A stretch of 24,098 nt of DNA from an uncultured Collinsella sp. (GTDB taxonomy: Bacteria > Actinomycetota > Coriobacteriia > Coriobacteriales > Coriobacteriaceae). A program made the position numbers and the translations under genes. This document shows, one piece after another, positions 1-8,163 of this stretch. Location: contig CAADTZ010000013.1 in the NCBI GenBank assembly GCA_900752015.1, positions 1 to 24,098 of the forward strand. Reading direction: 5' to 3'. The notes beneath the pieces were generated by a model that saw nothing but the letters and a program-made list of their open reading frames with translations, did no database searches and was not told the origin of the DNA. Within the stretch, counting starts at the first letter, position 1, and the number at the start of each line of letters is the position of its first letter.

Positions 1-68
1 AGCGGATCAAGAAGTCCCTCGGGTGGCTGAGCCCGATGGAGTACCGCAGGAAGCTTGGATACGCCTAG
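1..68 (+). CDS. IS3-family transposase OrfB, C-terminal end (partial)
   Basis: The frame starting at base 3 reads RIKKSLGWLSPMEYRRKLGY and ends with one more Ala and TAG at 66-68. The pattern R-I-K-x-x-L-G-x-x-S-P-x-E-Y-R is the standard C-terminus of IS3-family (IS150-like) DDE transposases, just after the catalytic core. The rest of the gene lies left of the window, so completeness and catalytic residues cannot be judged. A probable terminal inverted repeat follows within 30 bases, as expected at the right end of such an element. Confidence 0.75.
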   Translation, partial: RIKKSLGWLSPMEYRRKLGYA

Positions 69-70
69 GC

Positions 71-98
71 GCGGTCCAAGAAATCGTCCGCACCCCCA
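71..98 (+). repeat. Probable right terminal inverted repeat of the IS3-family element
   Basis: The stretch just after the transposase stop ends GTCCGCACCCCCA. It resembles the ends of IS3-group elements, which typically finish in a run of C then CA. The left copy and any target-site duplication are outside the window, so the exact boundary is inferred. Confidence 0.45.
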
Positions 99-176
99 AG
101 CGGGAACTATTTCACCGCAACTGCAAGAGGAGCCGTGTTGGTTTGGCTAGGTTCGGGTGCCGTCCGCGCCGTGCGG

Positions 177-182
177 TAAAAT
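177..182 (+). promoter_or_regulatory. Candidate -10 element for dnaE
   Basis: TAAAAT lies 40 bases upstream of the dnaE start. No convincing -35 hexamer is seen at 16-18 bases; TTCGGG at 152-157 gives a 19-base spacer. The IS end finishes about 80 bases upstream, so the core promoter seems untouched. A weak CGGAG ribosome site lies at 209-213. Confidence 0.35.
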
Positions 183-221
183 CGTTCAGTCAGAACACGA
201 ACCCGCATCGGAGCTCATCAC

Positions 222-3200
222 ATGGCATTCGTCCATCTGCACAACCACACTGTCTTTTCCATGCTCGACGGCGCAACCCGTATCCAGGATATGGTCAACC
301 GTGCCGTAGAGCTGGGCATGCCCGCCGTGGCCATTACCGACCACGGCTACATGTATGGCGTGCCCGACCTGGCGCTGGCCTGCGACGCCGTCAACCACAA
401 CACGCCCGAGTACAAAACCTGGAGCCACGACAAGGCCTTCCTGGAAAAGGACCGCCGCGACGAGCTGGTGGAGCCCGATCCCGAGGAAAACCCGCGCGAG
501 CATGCCCAGTATGTGAAGGACATGGCCATGTGGGACGAGAAGGGCAATATCGACGAGCTCAAGCCGCCCCTGGTCATCAAACCCATCTTTGGCTGCGAGG
601 TCTACTTTACGCCGGACGAGACGCTCGCTCGCGACCATAAGCCCGAGCTCTACCATATGATCCTTCTGGCCAAGGACCAGGAGGGCTACGTCAACCTGAT
701 GCAGACGGTCTCAGAGGCCGCCGTGCAGGGCTTTTACTACAAGCCGCGCGTGACGCTCGACAACCTGCGCCGCCACGCCAAGGGCATGATCTGCACGAGC
801 GCCTGCATCGCGGGCATCATCCCCAAATACATCGACCGCGGTGACATGGAGGGCGCCATCAAGTGGGCCGAGACCTTCCGCGACACCTTCGAGCCCGGCG
901 ACTTCTACATCGAGATCCAGGAACACGGCATCACCACCGACAACGGCCTGACTGACGAGCAGATGGACCGCACGCTCATCGATATCGCCAAGCAGGTGGG
1001 CGTCAAGGTCATCGCCACCAACGACTTCCACTACCTGCGCCGCGAGGATGCGCCCGTGCAGGACGTCATCATGTGTATTGGCATGAACGCCAAGGTCGAT
1101 GACCCCAACCGCATGCGCATGACCGGCTCGGAGTTTTACATGAAGACCGAGGAGGAGATGCGGGCGATGTTCCCGTATTGCCCCGAGGCCTGCGACAACA
1201 CGCTCGAGATCGCCGACAAGTGCTACGTTGAGCTGGACTGGGACTCTATCATCCTGCCGCGCTTTCCGTTGCTCGATCCCGGCGAGACGCACGAGAGCCA
1301 GTTCCGCCGCGAGTGCGAGAAGGGCCTGCGCCAGCACTATGGCGACGATTGGGCCACGCGCGAGATCGGCGGCGTCAACATCAAAGAGCGCTTTGAGTAC
1401 GAATACAAAGTCATCTGCGACAAGGGATTTGCCGCCTACTTTTTGATCGTTGCCGAGTACGTGCAATGGGCCAAGGACAACGGCATCGGCGTCGGCCCCG
1501 GCCGTGGCTCGGCCGCCGGCGCTATCGTCGCCTACGCCATGAACATCACCGCGTTCGACCCGCTCGAGAACGGCCTGATGTTCGAGAGGTTCCTGTCCCC
1601 GCAGCGTACCGAGATGCCCGATATCGATATGGACTTCGACGATGAGCGGCGCCTCGAGGTCGTGGAGCACGTTCGCCAGCTCTATGGCCCCGAGAAGGTC
1701 ACCCACGTCATCACCTACTCGACCATCAAGGCCAAGCAGGCCATCAACGACGCCGCGCGCGTTCTGGATTACCCGGTCTACATGGGCCAGCGCCTGTCCA
1801 AGATGGTCTCGAGCGACCCCAAGGTCAAGCTCAAGCAGGTGCTCGAAAAGCAACCCGGCAAAGAGGATCTGTTTAACCCCGACTTTGCCGAGGCCTATAA
1901 AAAGGATGACGACGCCCGCCGCATCATCGACACGGCGCTCTCGATCGAGGGCCTCACCCGTGGCGAGGGCGTGCACGCGTGCGCCGTTCTGATCTGCCGC
2001 GATCCCGTCAACGAGCACGTACCCACCAAGCTCGATACCAAGGGCGGCGTCGAGATTACCCAGTACGAGGGTCATACCGTTGCCGACATGGGCCTGCTCA
2101 AGATGGACTTCCTGGGCCTGCGCACGCTGACGGTTATCTCTAAGGCCAAGGCCAACATCAAAAAGAACTTCGGCATCGACATCAAAGAGGAAGAGATTCC
2201 CTTTGACGATCCCGAGATCTTTAAGCTCATGGGCTCCGGCCACACCGCCGGCGTCTTCCAGGTCGAGTCCGCCGGCATGACGGCCACGATCAAGAACATG
2301 AAGCCCACCGAGTACAAGCACGTCGTGGCATTGATCGCCCTGTACCGCCCGGGCCCGCTGGGCGCCGGCATGGTTTCGTCCTACATCAACCGTATGAACG
2401 GCAAGGAGCCGGCCGTCTCCTATGACGACCGTCTGGACGACATCCTGGGCGAAACCTACGGCACCATGGTCTACCAGGAGCAGGTTATGCTCATCTCCGT
2501 CGAGATGTGCGGCTTCTCCAAGGGCGAATCGGACTCGCGTATCCGTAAACCCGTGGCTAAGAAAAAGATCAAGCTGCTCACGTCGACGGTGCTCCACTGG
2601 GAGGATGGCTCGGACGAGACCACCTACGACCACTGGATGAACGGCGCCATCAAGAACAACTACACGCGCGAGGTCGCCCAGAAGATTTGGGACGATGTTC
2701 TCGAGTTCGCATCTTACGCCTTTAACAAGTCGCACTCCGCCGGCTACGCCATCTTGGTTATGCAGACGGCGTGGCTCAAGGCGCACTATCCGCACGAGTA
2801 CATGGCGGCCGTTCTGACGTCCTACACGGGCAAGACCGACAAGATCGTTCACTACGTCTCGGCATGCCGTCACGACGGCATCCCCGTGCTGTCGCCAGAT
2901 GTCAACGAGTCCGGTACCGAGTTCACGGCCACCAAGGAGGGCGTGCGCTTTGGTTTGGCCGGCATCCGCGGCGTGGGCACCGGCGTGGCGCAGGCGATTA
3001 TCGCCGAGCGCGAGGCGGGCGGTCCGTTTAAGACACTGCACGACTTTGTCGAGCGTGTGGACTCGAGCCAGGCAAACCGCCGCGTGATCGAATCGCTCAT
3101 CAAGGCAGGCGCCTTCGACTCCACGGGGTATCCGCGCCGCCAGATGATGCACTTTGTGGACAAGAACAACCCCGAGAACATCATCGATGCCGCTGTGAAG

Positions 3201-4025
3201 CGCCAAAAGGATCGCGCGAGCGGCCAGACGTCGTTCTTCGACATGTTCGGCGATGTTGAGGGCTCGGGCTTTGAGGTGAGCGTGCCCGATCCGGACGGCC
3301 AGGAGTGGGACCGCCACCTTAAGCTGAGCCAGGAGAAGGAGGTTCTGGGCATCTATGTCTCGGACCACCCGCTGCGCCCGTTTGAGTATGCGCTAGCCAA
3401 GGCGCGCGACTTCTCGTTCTCGCAGATCGACACCGGCTACGAGGTGCAAAACCCCACGGGCGGTACCATCAACCAGGAGATTCCCGAGGGCAAGGCACTG
3501 TGGTGGGCCGGCATGGTCTCGAGCGTGTCCAAGCGCGTGACCAAAAACGGCGACCCCATGGGCATTGTGCAGCTCGAGGACATGGAAGGCGAGGCCACCG
3601 TCGTGGTGTTCCCTAAGACCTACAAGGAGGCCGAGGGGTATCTGTACGGCGAGGTCGATCCCGAGACCGGCGCGCAGCTGTCCGACGCGTTTGTGCGCAT
3701 TAAGGGCAAGCTCGAGCGCTCGGACCGCGGCGACCAGATCATCGCGCAGGAGATTGTGCCGCTGGAGCTTAGCGAGGAGAAAAACAAGCCCAAGGTCTTT
3801 GAGGTCATGGTGCCCAACAGCCGATTTAGCCAGGGCAATATGGCGCGCCTGGCCACGGTGCTCACCACCAACCCGGGCGGCGACCGCGTGGAGATCTTTA
3901 TTGAGCAAGTCGACGGGCGCGTGCTGCGTGCTGAGGTGCCGGCCAAGGTCAATGCACGCTCGATTCCGCTGCTGGCAGAGGCAAAGGCCATCGTCGGCAA
4001 CCAAGGCCGCGTGACGGTTATCTAA
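222..4025 (+). CDS. dnaE: DNA polymerase III alpha subunit (DnaE)
   Basis: Catalytic subunit of the replicative DNA polymerase, a C-family polymerase; 1267 residues. An N-terminal PHP domain (about 1-290) keeps the metal ligands: H5, H7, D40-H41, E126, H145, D268, H270. The palm carries GPGRGSAAGA (about 426-435) and the catalytic acids in PDIDMDFD (D467, D469), with the third Asp at D629 in MDFLGLRTLT. An HhH region lies near 905-930 and an OB fold near 1090-1170. The protein is about 100 residues longer than many DnaE1 proteins. Part of that is a charged insertion at about 60-115 within the PHP domain. The near-complete PHP metal site suggests the PHP proofreading exonuclease may be active, as known for mycobacterial DnaE1; this is inference. 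The SNF2 helicase gene starts 28 bases downstream in the same direction, so co-transcription is likely. Confidence 0.97.
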   Translation: MAFVHLHNHTVFSMLDGATRIQDMVNRAVELGMPAVAITDHGYMYGVPDLALACDAVNHNTPEYKTWSHDKAFLEKDRRDELVEPDPEENPREHAQYVKDMAMWDEKGNIDELKPPLVIKPIFGCEVYFTPDETLARDHKPELYHMILLAKDQEGYVNLMQTVSEAAVQGFYYKPRVTLDNLRRHAKGMICTSACIAGIIPKYIDRGDMEGAIKWAETFRDTFEPGDFYIEIQEHGITTDNGLTDEQMDRTLIDIAKQVGVKVIATNDFHYLRREDAPVQDVIMCIGMNAKVDDPNRMRMTGSEFYMKTEEEMRAMFPYCPEACDNTLEIADKCYVELDWDSIILPRFPLLDPGETHESQFRRECEKGLRQHYGDDWATREIGGVNIKERFEYEYKVICDKGFAAYFLIVAEYVQWAKDNGIGVGPGRGSAAGAIVAYAMNITAFDPLENGLMFERFLSPQRTEMPDIDMDFDDERRLEVVEHVRQLYGPEKVTHVITYSTIKAKQAINDAARVLDYPVYMGQRLSKMVSSDPKVKLKQVLEKQPGKEDLFNPDFAEAYKKDDDARRIIDTALSIEGLTRGEGVHACAVLICRDPVNEHVPTKLDTKGGVEITQYEGHTVADMGLLKMDFLGLRTLTVISKAKANIKKNFGIDIKEEEIPFDDPEIFKLMGSGHTAGVFQVESAGMTATIKNMKPTEYKHVVALIALYRPGPLGAGMVSSYINRMNGKEPAVSYDDRLDDILGETYGTMVYQEQVMLISVEMCGFSKGESDSRIRKPVAKKKIKLLTSTVLHWEDGSDETTYDHWMNGAIKNNYTREVAQKIWDDVLEFASYAFNKSHSAGYAILVMQTAWLKAHYPHEYMAAVLTSYTGKTDKIVHYVSACRHDGIPVLSPDVNESGTEFTATKEGVRFGLAGIRGVGTGVAQAIIAEREAGGPFKTLHDFVERVDSSQANRRVIESLIKAGAFDSTGYPRRQMMHFVDKNNPENIIDAAVKRQKDRASGQTSFFDMFGDVEGSGFEVSVPDPDGQEWDRHLKLSQEKEVLGIYVSDHPLRPFEYALAKARDFSFSQIDTGYEVQNPTGGTINQEIPEGKALWWAGMVSSVSKRVTKNGDPMGIVQLEDMEGEATVVVFPKTYKEAEGYLYGEVDPETGAQLSDAFVRIKGKLERSDRGDQIIAQEIVPLELSEEKNKPKVFEVMVPNSRFSQGNMARLATVLTTNPGGDRVEIFIEQVDGRVLRAEVPAKVNARSIPLLAEAKAIVGNQGRVTVI

Positions 4026-4053
4026 GCTACCCCGGGTGAGATTGGAGGAAGTG

Positions 4054-7000
4054 ATGGCGCAGGGGACGTTTGTGCAGGCGCTTCGCAAAGAGGCGGCGTT
4101 GAGCGGCACCTTTATGAAGGGGCGTTCGCTCATGCTCAACGGCGCCGTGCTGTCGATCGAGGACAGCGGCTCGCGCTTCTCCAAAAACGTGACGGTTGAG
4201 GGCTCGGTGCGTGGTTCGCGCGGCGACCTGTACAAGACGCGCGTGGCGCTCGACATGGACGAGCACGAGGTGATCGACTACGACTGCGATTGCCCCGCTG
4301 CCTATCGCTACCCCGGCATGTGCAAACATGCCATCGCCACAGCGTTGGCGTACCTGGACGCCAGCGGCATTGAGCCTGTTGAGGGGCTGCGCACACCGGT
4401 TCGCACGTTTACGGCGCAGCCGAAACAGCCCGCGCGCACCGCGCCCAAAGCGCCGGCCGTCAACCCCAACTTTCCCTTTCCGGCGCCCGTCCCCACGAGC
4501 CCCAGCCTCATGGCGGCGCTCTCCGATCTTTCGGACGCGCGCATGGATAAGCTGGCGAGCATGCGCCGCAAGCTTGCCGGTGCCGTTGATCCCGACGCCC
4601 CCAAAGCGGCGTTGGAGCCCTCGTTGGTGCCGTACTACAATCCGCTGTTCGCCGACCGCTTTAGCTGGGCGCTCGAGTTCCGCATTCGCTGCGGTTCGGT
4701 ATCCTACGTGGTCAAGGATATCGACGGCATGACCGACGCCTATGTCCGAGGTGGCACCTTCTCGTACGGCAAGAAGCTCACGTTTGCCCATATGCCCGAA
4801 GCCTTCGAAGACGTGTCGACAAAGCTGCTCAATCTTGTTGTGACGACAGTTGCCTATCTCGATGACATCACAAGCTCGCGTTCGGCGTCGTACGACTTTG
4901 TCCGCAGCGGTTTTGTTGCCGAGCGTCAGCTGCCGCTGTCCGAGCATAGCATCGTATATGTGCTGGACCTGCTACGTGGCCAGACCATCTCCTTTGAGCC
5001 CGCCTGGTCGCGGGGGACGACGACGCATCGCACCTATGACGTGGCGGTTGAGATGCCTCCGGAAGGGGAGGACGAGGCTCTGCCTAAGCGCCCACCGCTC
5101 CTTGCCGCCAAAATCGCGCCGGCGGCTGGTGGCAGCTACGATCTGCGCCTGCCGGCCGATGCATACTGCTTTGCTTCGGGCGACGTTGCCTACCTGGTCG
5201 ACACCCGCCGCGCGCGCCGAACCGATGTGGCGTTTGCCCAGCATGCGGCGCCGTTCCTATCGCGCTTGCTGCCCTGTCGCACGCCGGTCCATATCGCTGC
5301 CGAGCAGGTGGGGGAGTTCTGTCGTATGGCGCTGCCCATTTTGCGCGACTACACCGACCTTACCGCGCCCGCCGCGCTCGATACCGTGGCGCCCGAGCCG
5401 AGCTTTACTATAGCTATCGGCGTCGACGATGGGCTCGTGACCTGCAAAATTACGGTTACCTACGGCGACTGGTCGGCAGATCTCTTTAGCCTGGGCGCTC
5501 CGGGCAGCCCCTTCGAAGAGCAGCGCCCGGGCGTGCCGCCGCGCGATGAGGTGGCAGAGTTTCGCATTATGGACACGGCGGCCCTGTATTTCGACTTTTA
5601 CGAGGGCGGCCTGGCGTTTGAGGAACGCGATGACGAGAGCCTGTTCCGCTTGCTGACCGAGGGCCTGTCTGCCCTGTCTGAGCTGGGCGAGGTCATGCTC
5701 AGCGACCGCCTGCGCCAGGTCTCGGTCCGCCCTGCGCCCAAGCTTTCGGTGCGTGCAACCGTCAAGAGTAACCTGCTCGACGTCGAACTGGGCGCGAGCG
5801 GCCTTTCGGCGGCAGACCTTGCCATCTATCTGGACTCCTACAAGCGTCACCAGACGTTTGCGCGTCTCACGTCGGGCGACATCGTACGCCTGGACGAGGG
5901 GGCGCGCGCTGCGTTTGGCCTTGCCGAGGATCTGGGGGTCGATGCTGTCGACTTGCTCGACGGCGTGTCGCTCCCCGCGTCGAGTACCCTGTTCGTCGAC
6001 AGCATGCTTGCGCGCACGCCTGCGCTCGAAGCCGATCGCGACGCTGCATTCCGTCGCACCGTCGAGCGCTTGGATACGCTCGGCAAGATGGACTTTACGG
6101 TGCCGGTCTCGCTCAAGGCAACGATGCGCGGCTATCAGGTCGACGGCTACCAGTGGCTCGGCTCGCTCGAGCACCTGGGCCTCGGCGGCATCTTGGCCGA
6201 CGATATGGGCTTGGGCAAAACGCTGCAGATGATCGCACATATCCTGGCGCGCGTGGAAGCGGGGGACGCTAAGCCCACGCTTGTGGTGTGCCCTGCGTCG
6301 CTTGTGTACAACTGGACCGCCGAGCTGGAGCGCTTTGCCCCGTCGCTCGATGTGTGCGCCATTGTGGGTGCCAAGGCCCAGCGTCGCGTGCAGATCGCCG
6401 GCGTGGCCGAGCATAACGTGGTTGTAACGTCGTATGACCTTATGCGCCGCGATATCGATGAGTACGCCGAGCAGGATTTTGCCCGCGTGGTGCTCGACGA
6501 GGCCCAGTACATTAAAAACCCGCTCACCCAGGTGGCGCGTGCCGCCAAGCGCCTGCCGGCCGGCGTGCGCTTTGCCCTGACGGGCACGCCCATCGAGAAC
6601 CGCCTGTCCGAGCTCTGGAGCATCTTCGACTTTTTGATGCCGGGCCTGCTTGGCACGCGCGAGTCGTTTGCCAAGCGCTTCGAAAGCCCGGTCGAGCACG
6701 CCGAGGGTGACAGCGCCGCTCGTCTGCAGGCGCTCGTGTCGCCGTTTGTGCTGCGCCGTGTCAAGGAAGACGTGGTTGCCGACCTGCCCGAAAAGATCGA
6801 GGACACCGTCATGGCGCAGCTCACCGGCGAGCAGCGCAAGCTCTACCTGGCCAACCAAGACCGCATCGCCCAGCAGGTGCAGCACCGCGAGGCATCCGAG
6901 TTTAAGAAAGACAAGCTCAAGGTGCTCGCCGAGCTCACCAAGCTGCGCCAGATCTGCTGCGACCCGCGTCTGCACTACGAGGATTACAAGGCGGGGAGCG

Positions 7001-7518
7001 CCAAACTCGATACGTGCATGGAGCTCGTGCACGGCGCACTCGACGGCGGGCATCGCATCCTGTTGTTCAGCCAGTTTACGGGTATGCTCGATATCATCGG
7101 CAAGCGCTTGGCCAAGGAGGACATCGGCTTTCTTAAGCTGACGGGCGCTTCGTCTAAGGAGAGCCGCGCCAAGATGGTCGCGCAGTTCCAAGCGGGCGAG
7201 GTTCCGGTCTTTTTGATCTCGCTCAAGGCGGGCGGCGTGGGCCTTAACCTGGCGGCGGCCGACGTGGTCATCCACTACGACCCGTGGTGGAACGTGGCGG
7301 CGCAGGACCAGGCGACCGACCGTGCCCACCGCATTGGCCAGCAGCACACCGTGACCGTGTACAAACTCATCGCCAAGGACACGATCGAGGAACGCATTAT
7401 GCGGATGCAGGAGTCCAAGCGCGACCTGGTCAACAGCGTGCTCGGCGGCGACGGCATCTCGTCGGCACTGTTCACGCGCGAGGATGTTCTGGCACTGCTC
7501 GGCGGTGACGGTCGCTAG
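4054..7518 (+). CDS. SWIM zinc-finger SNF2/DEAD-like helicase
   Basis: Large Swi2/Snf2-family ATPase of the bacterial type (1154 residues). An N-terminal SWIM finger has C78, C80, C90 and H92. A long middle part (about 100-650) fits the SNF2-associated region found in these proteins. The two RecA-like lobes follow: Walker A in DDMGLGKT (716-723), the DEAQ box (815-818), and motif VI QATDRAHRIGQ (1086-1096), whose Arg residues complete the ATPase. Family members are ATP-driven DNA translocases thought to remodel protein-DNA or transcription complexes; the substrate here is unknown. ATG 4054 is chosen because GGAGGAA at 4044-4050 precedes it; in-frame GTG codons at 4036 and 4051 fit that site less well. 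It probably shares a transcript with dnaE. No disruption is seen. Confidence 0.93.
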   Translation: MAQGTFVQALRKEAALSGTFMKGRSLMLNGAVLSIEDSGSRFSKNVTVEGSVRGSRGDLYKTRVALDMDEHEVIDYDCDCPAAYRYPGMCKHAIATALAYLDASGIEPVEGLRTPVRTFTAQPKQPARTAPKAPAVNPNFPFPAPVPTSPSLMAALSDLSDARMDKLASMRRKLAGAVDPDAPKAALEPSLVPYYNPLFADRFSWALEFRIRCGSVSYVVKDIDGMTDAYVRGGTFSYGKKLTFAHMPEAFEDVSTKLLNLVVTTVAYLDDITSSRSASYDFVRSGFVAERQLPLSEHSIVYVLDLLRGQTISFEPAWSRGTTTHRTYDVAVEMPPEGEDEALPKRPPLLAAKIAPAAGGSYDLRLPADAYCFASGDVAYLVDTRRARRTDVAFAQHAAPFLSRLLPCRTPVHIAAEQVGEFCRMALPILRDYTDLTAPAALDTVAPEPSFTIAIGVDDGLVTCKITVTYGDWSADLFSLGAPGSPFEEQRPGVPPRDEVAEFRIMDTAALYFDFYEGGLAFEERDDESLFRLLTEGLSALSELGEVMLSDRLRQVSVRPAPKLSVRATVKSNLLDVELGASGLSAADLAIYLDSYKRHQTFARLTSGDIVRLDEGARAAFGLAEDLGVDAVDLLDGVSLPASSTLFVDSMLARTPALEADRDAAFRRTVERLDTLGKMDFTVPVSLKATMRGYQVDGYQWLGSLEHLGLGGILADDMGLGKTLQMIAHILARVEAGDAKPTLVVCPASLVYNWTAELERFAPSLDVCAIVGAKAQRRVQIAGVAEHNVVVTSYDLMRRDIDEYAEQDFARVVLDEAQYIKNPLTQVARAAKRLPAGVRFALTGTPIENRLSELWSIFDFLMPGLLGTRESFAKRFESPVEHAEGDSAARLQALVSPFVLRRVKEDVVADLPEKIEDTVMAQLTGEQRKLYLANQDRIAQQVQHREASEFKKDKLKVLAELTKLRQICCDPRLHYEDYKAGSAKLDTCMELVHGALDGGHRILLFSQFTGMLDIIGKRLAKEDIGFLKLTGASSKESRAKMVAQFQAGEVPVFLISLKAGGVGLNLAAADVVIHYDPWWNVAAQDQATDRAHRIGQQHTVTVYKLIAKDTIEERIMRMQESKRDLVNSVLGGDGISSALFTREDVLALLGGDGR

Positions 7519-7616
7519 CCGCGCGCGGGGTGGGACTGCTGGAGCGGGCAGGACGGTCGACGCATTTTGGCCCGACCGCTTGCCTGATCCGTTATGTGTT
7601 CATTTGCAATGCCGTG

Positions 7617-7650
7617 GATGGTTTGTCTGCCTTTGGGCATAAGAACCATC
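7617..7650 (+). repeat. Inverted repeat upstream of the superoxide reductase gene
   Basis: GATGGTT at 7617-7623 is matched by AACCATC at 7644-7650, with a 20-base spacer, 34 bases before the start codon. It could be an operator or a leader hairpin. There is no U-run, so it is not a terminator. The arms are only 7 bases long, so chance is possible. Confidence 0.25.
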
Positions 7651-7683
7651 AAGAACATTGGCACATCAGCAAAGGAGAACATC

Positions 7684-8046
7684 ATGGCGAAATTCTTTAA
7701 GGACCCCGACGGCAAGCTTATCGCCGCCCTTGGCGACGACGTTGCGACCCCTGCCGGTTGCACGGAACTGACTGCAAACACTGAGGACGCGGCGCACGAG
7801 AAGCACGTGCCTGTTGTCGAGACCGAGCGCGACGGTCACGTGATTCGCGCACGCGTTGGCTCGGTCGAGCACCCCAGCCTGCCCGAGCACTACATTGAGT
7901 GGATCGCCCTTGAGGCCGAGGGCCGCTTAGAGGTTCATTACCTTGAGCCCGGCATGAAACCCGCGACGTTTTTCGCGGGCGGCTCCAAGACCGGTACCGT
8001 CTATGCCTACTGCAACCTGCACGGGCTGTGGTCCGCTACATTCTAG
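7684..8046 (+). CDS. Superoxide reductase (neelaredoxin/desulfoferrodoxin family, one-iron type)
   Basis: Cytoplasmic non-haem iron enzyme that reduces superoxide to hydrogen peroxide without making oxygen, typical of anaerobes; 120 residues. All ligands of the Fe(His)4Cys centre are present: H41 (in EKHVP), H63 and H69 (in EHPSLPEH), C110 and H113 (in YCNLHG). E39 and K40 match the conserved Glu/Lys beside the active site. The four-Cys desulforedoxin domain of two-iron desulfoferrodoxins is absent; only C26 lies in the N-terminal part. ATG 7684 is preceded by AAAGGAG (about 7671-7677); an upstream in-frame ATG at 7594 has no such support and would add residues unlike the family. The gene is monocistronic in appearance, with 165 bases before it and a terminator after it. 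Confidence 0.9.
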   Translation: MAKFFKDPDGKLIAALGDDVATPAGCTELTANTEDAAHEKHVPVVETERDGHVIRARVGSVEHPSLPEHYIEWIALEAEGRLEVHYLEPGMKPATFFAGGSKTGTVYAYCNLHGLWSATF

Positions 8047-8091
8047 GAGCGCGCCCCCGCTCGGGGTATCATAGCTAGCATATGCACATGC

Positions 8092-8124
8092 AAGCGCCGA
8101 CTGCATTATGCGGCCGGCGCTTTT
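8092..8124 (+). terminator. Intrinsic terminator after the superoxide reductase gene
   Basis: AAGCGCCG (8092-8099) pairs with CGGCGCTT (8115-8122), and TTTT covers 8121-8124. The 15-base loop contains a further GCAT/ATGC pairing. It lies 46 bases past the stop codon. It also falls in front of the next gene, so an attenuator role cannot be excluded. Confidence 0.65.
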
Positions 8125-8163
8125 ACTACGATTTCGATGGTTTACGACGGAAAGGGCTGAGCC

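Noticed and set aside
711..3368. Open frame of about 885 codons on the minus strand across dnaE
   Set aside because: It is antisense to a clear dnaE and has low-complexity His/Val/Asp-rich composition typical of reverse-frame shadows in GC-rich genes. No ribosome site or recognisable domain.
5257..7347. Long minus-strand frame opposite the SNF2 helicase gene
   Set aside because: Same kind of GC-driven shadow; the + strand has all helicase motifs. Similar antisense frames opposite the NAD synthetase-like gene and fhs were dropped for the same reason.
7554..7578. CGGTCG/CGACCG hairpin after the SNF2 gene as a terminator
   Set aside because: A 6-base stem with a 13-base loop and no T-run after it on either strand; too weak to call.
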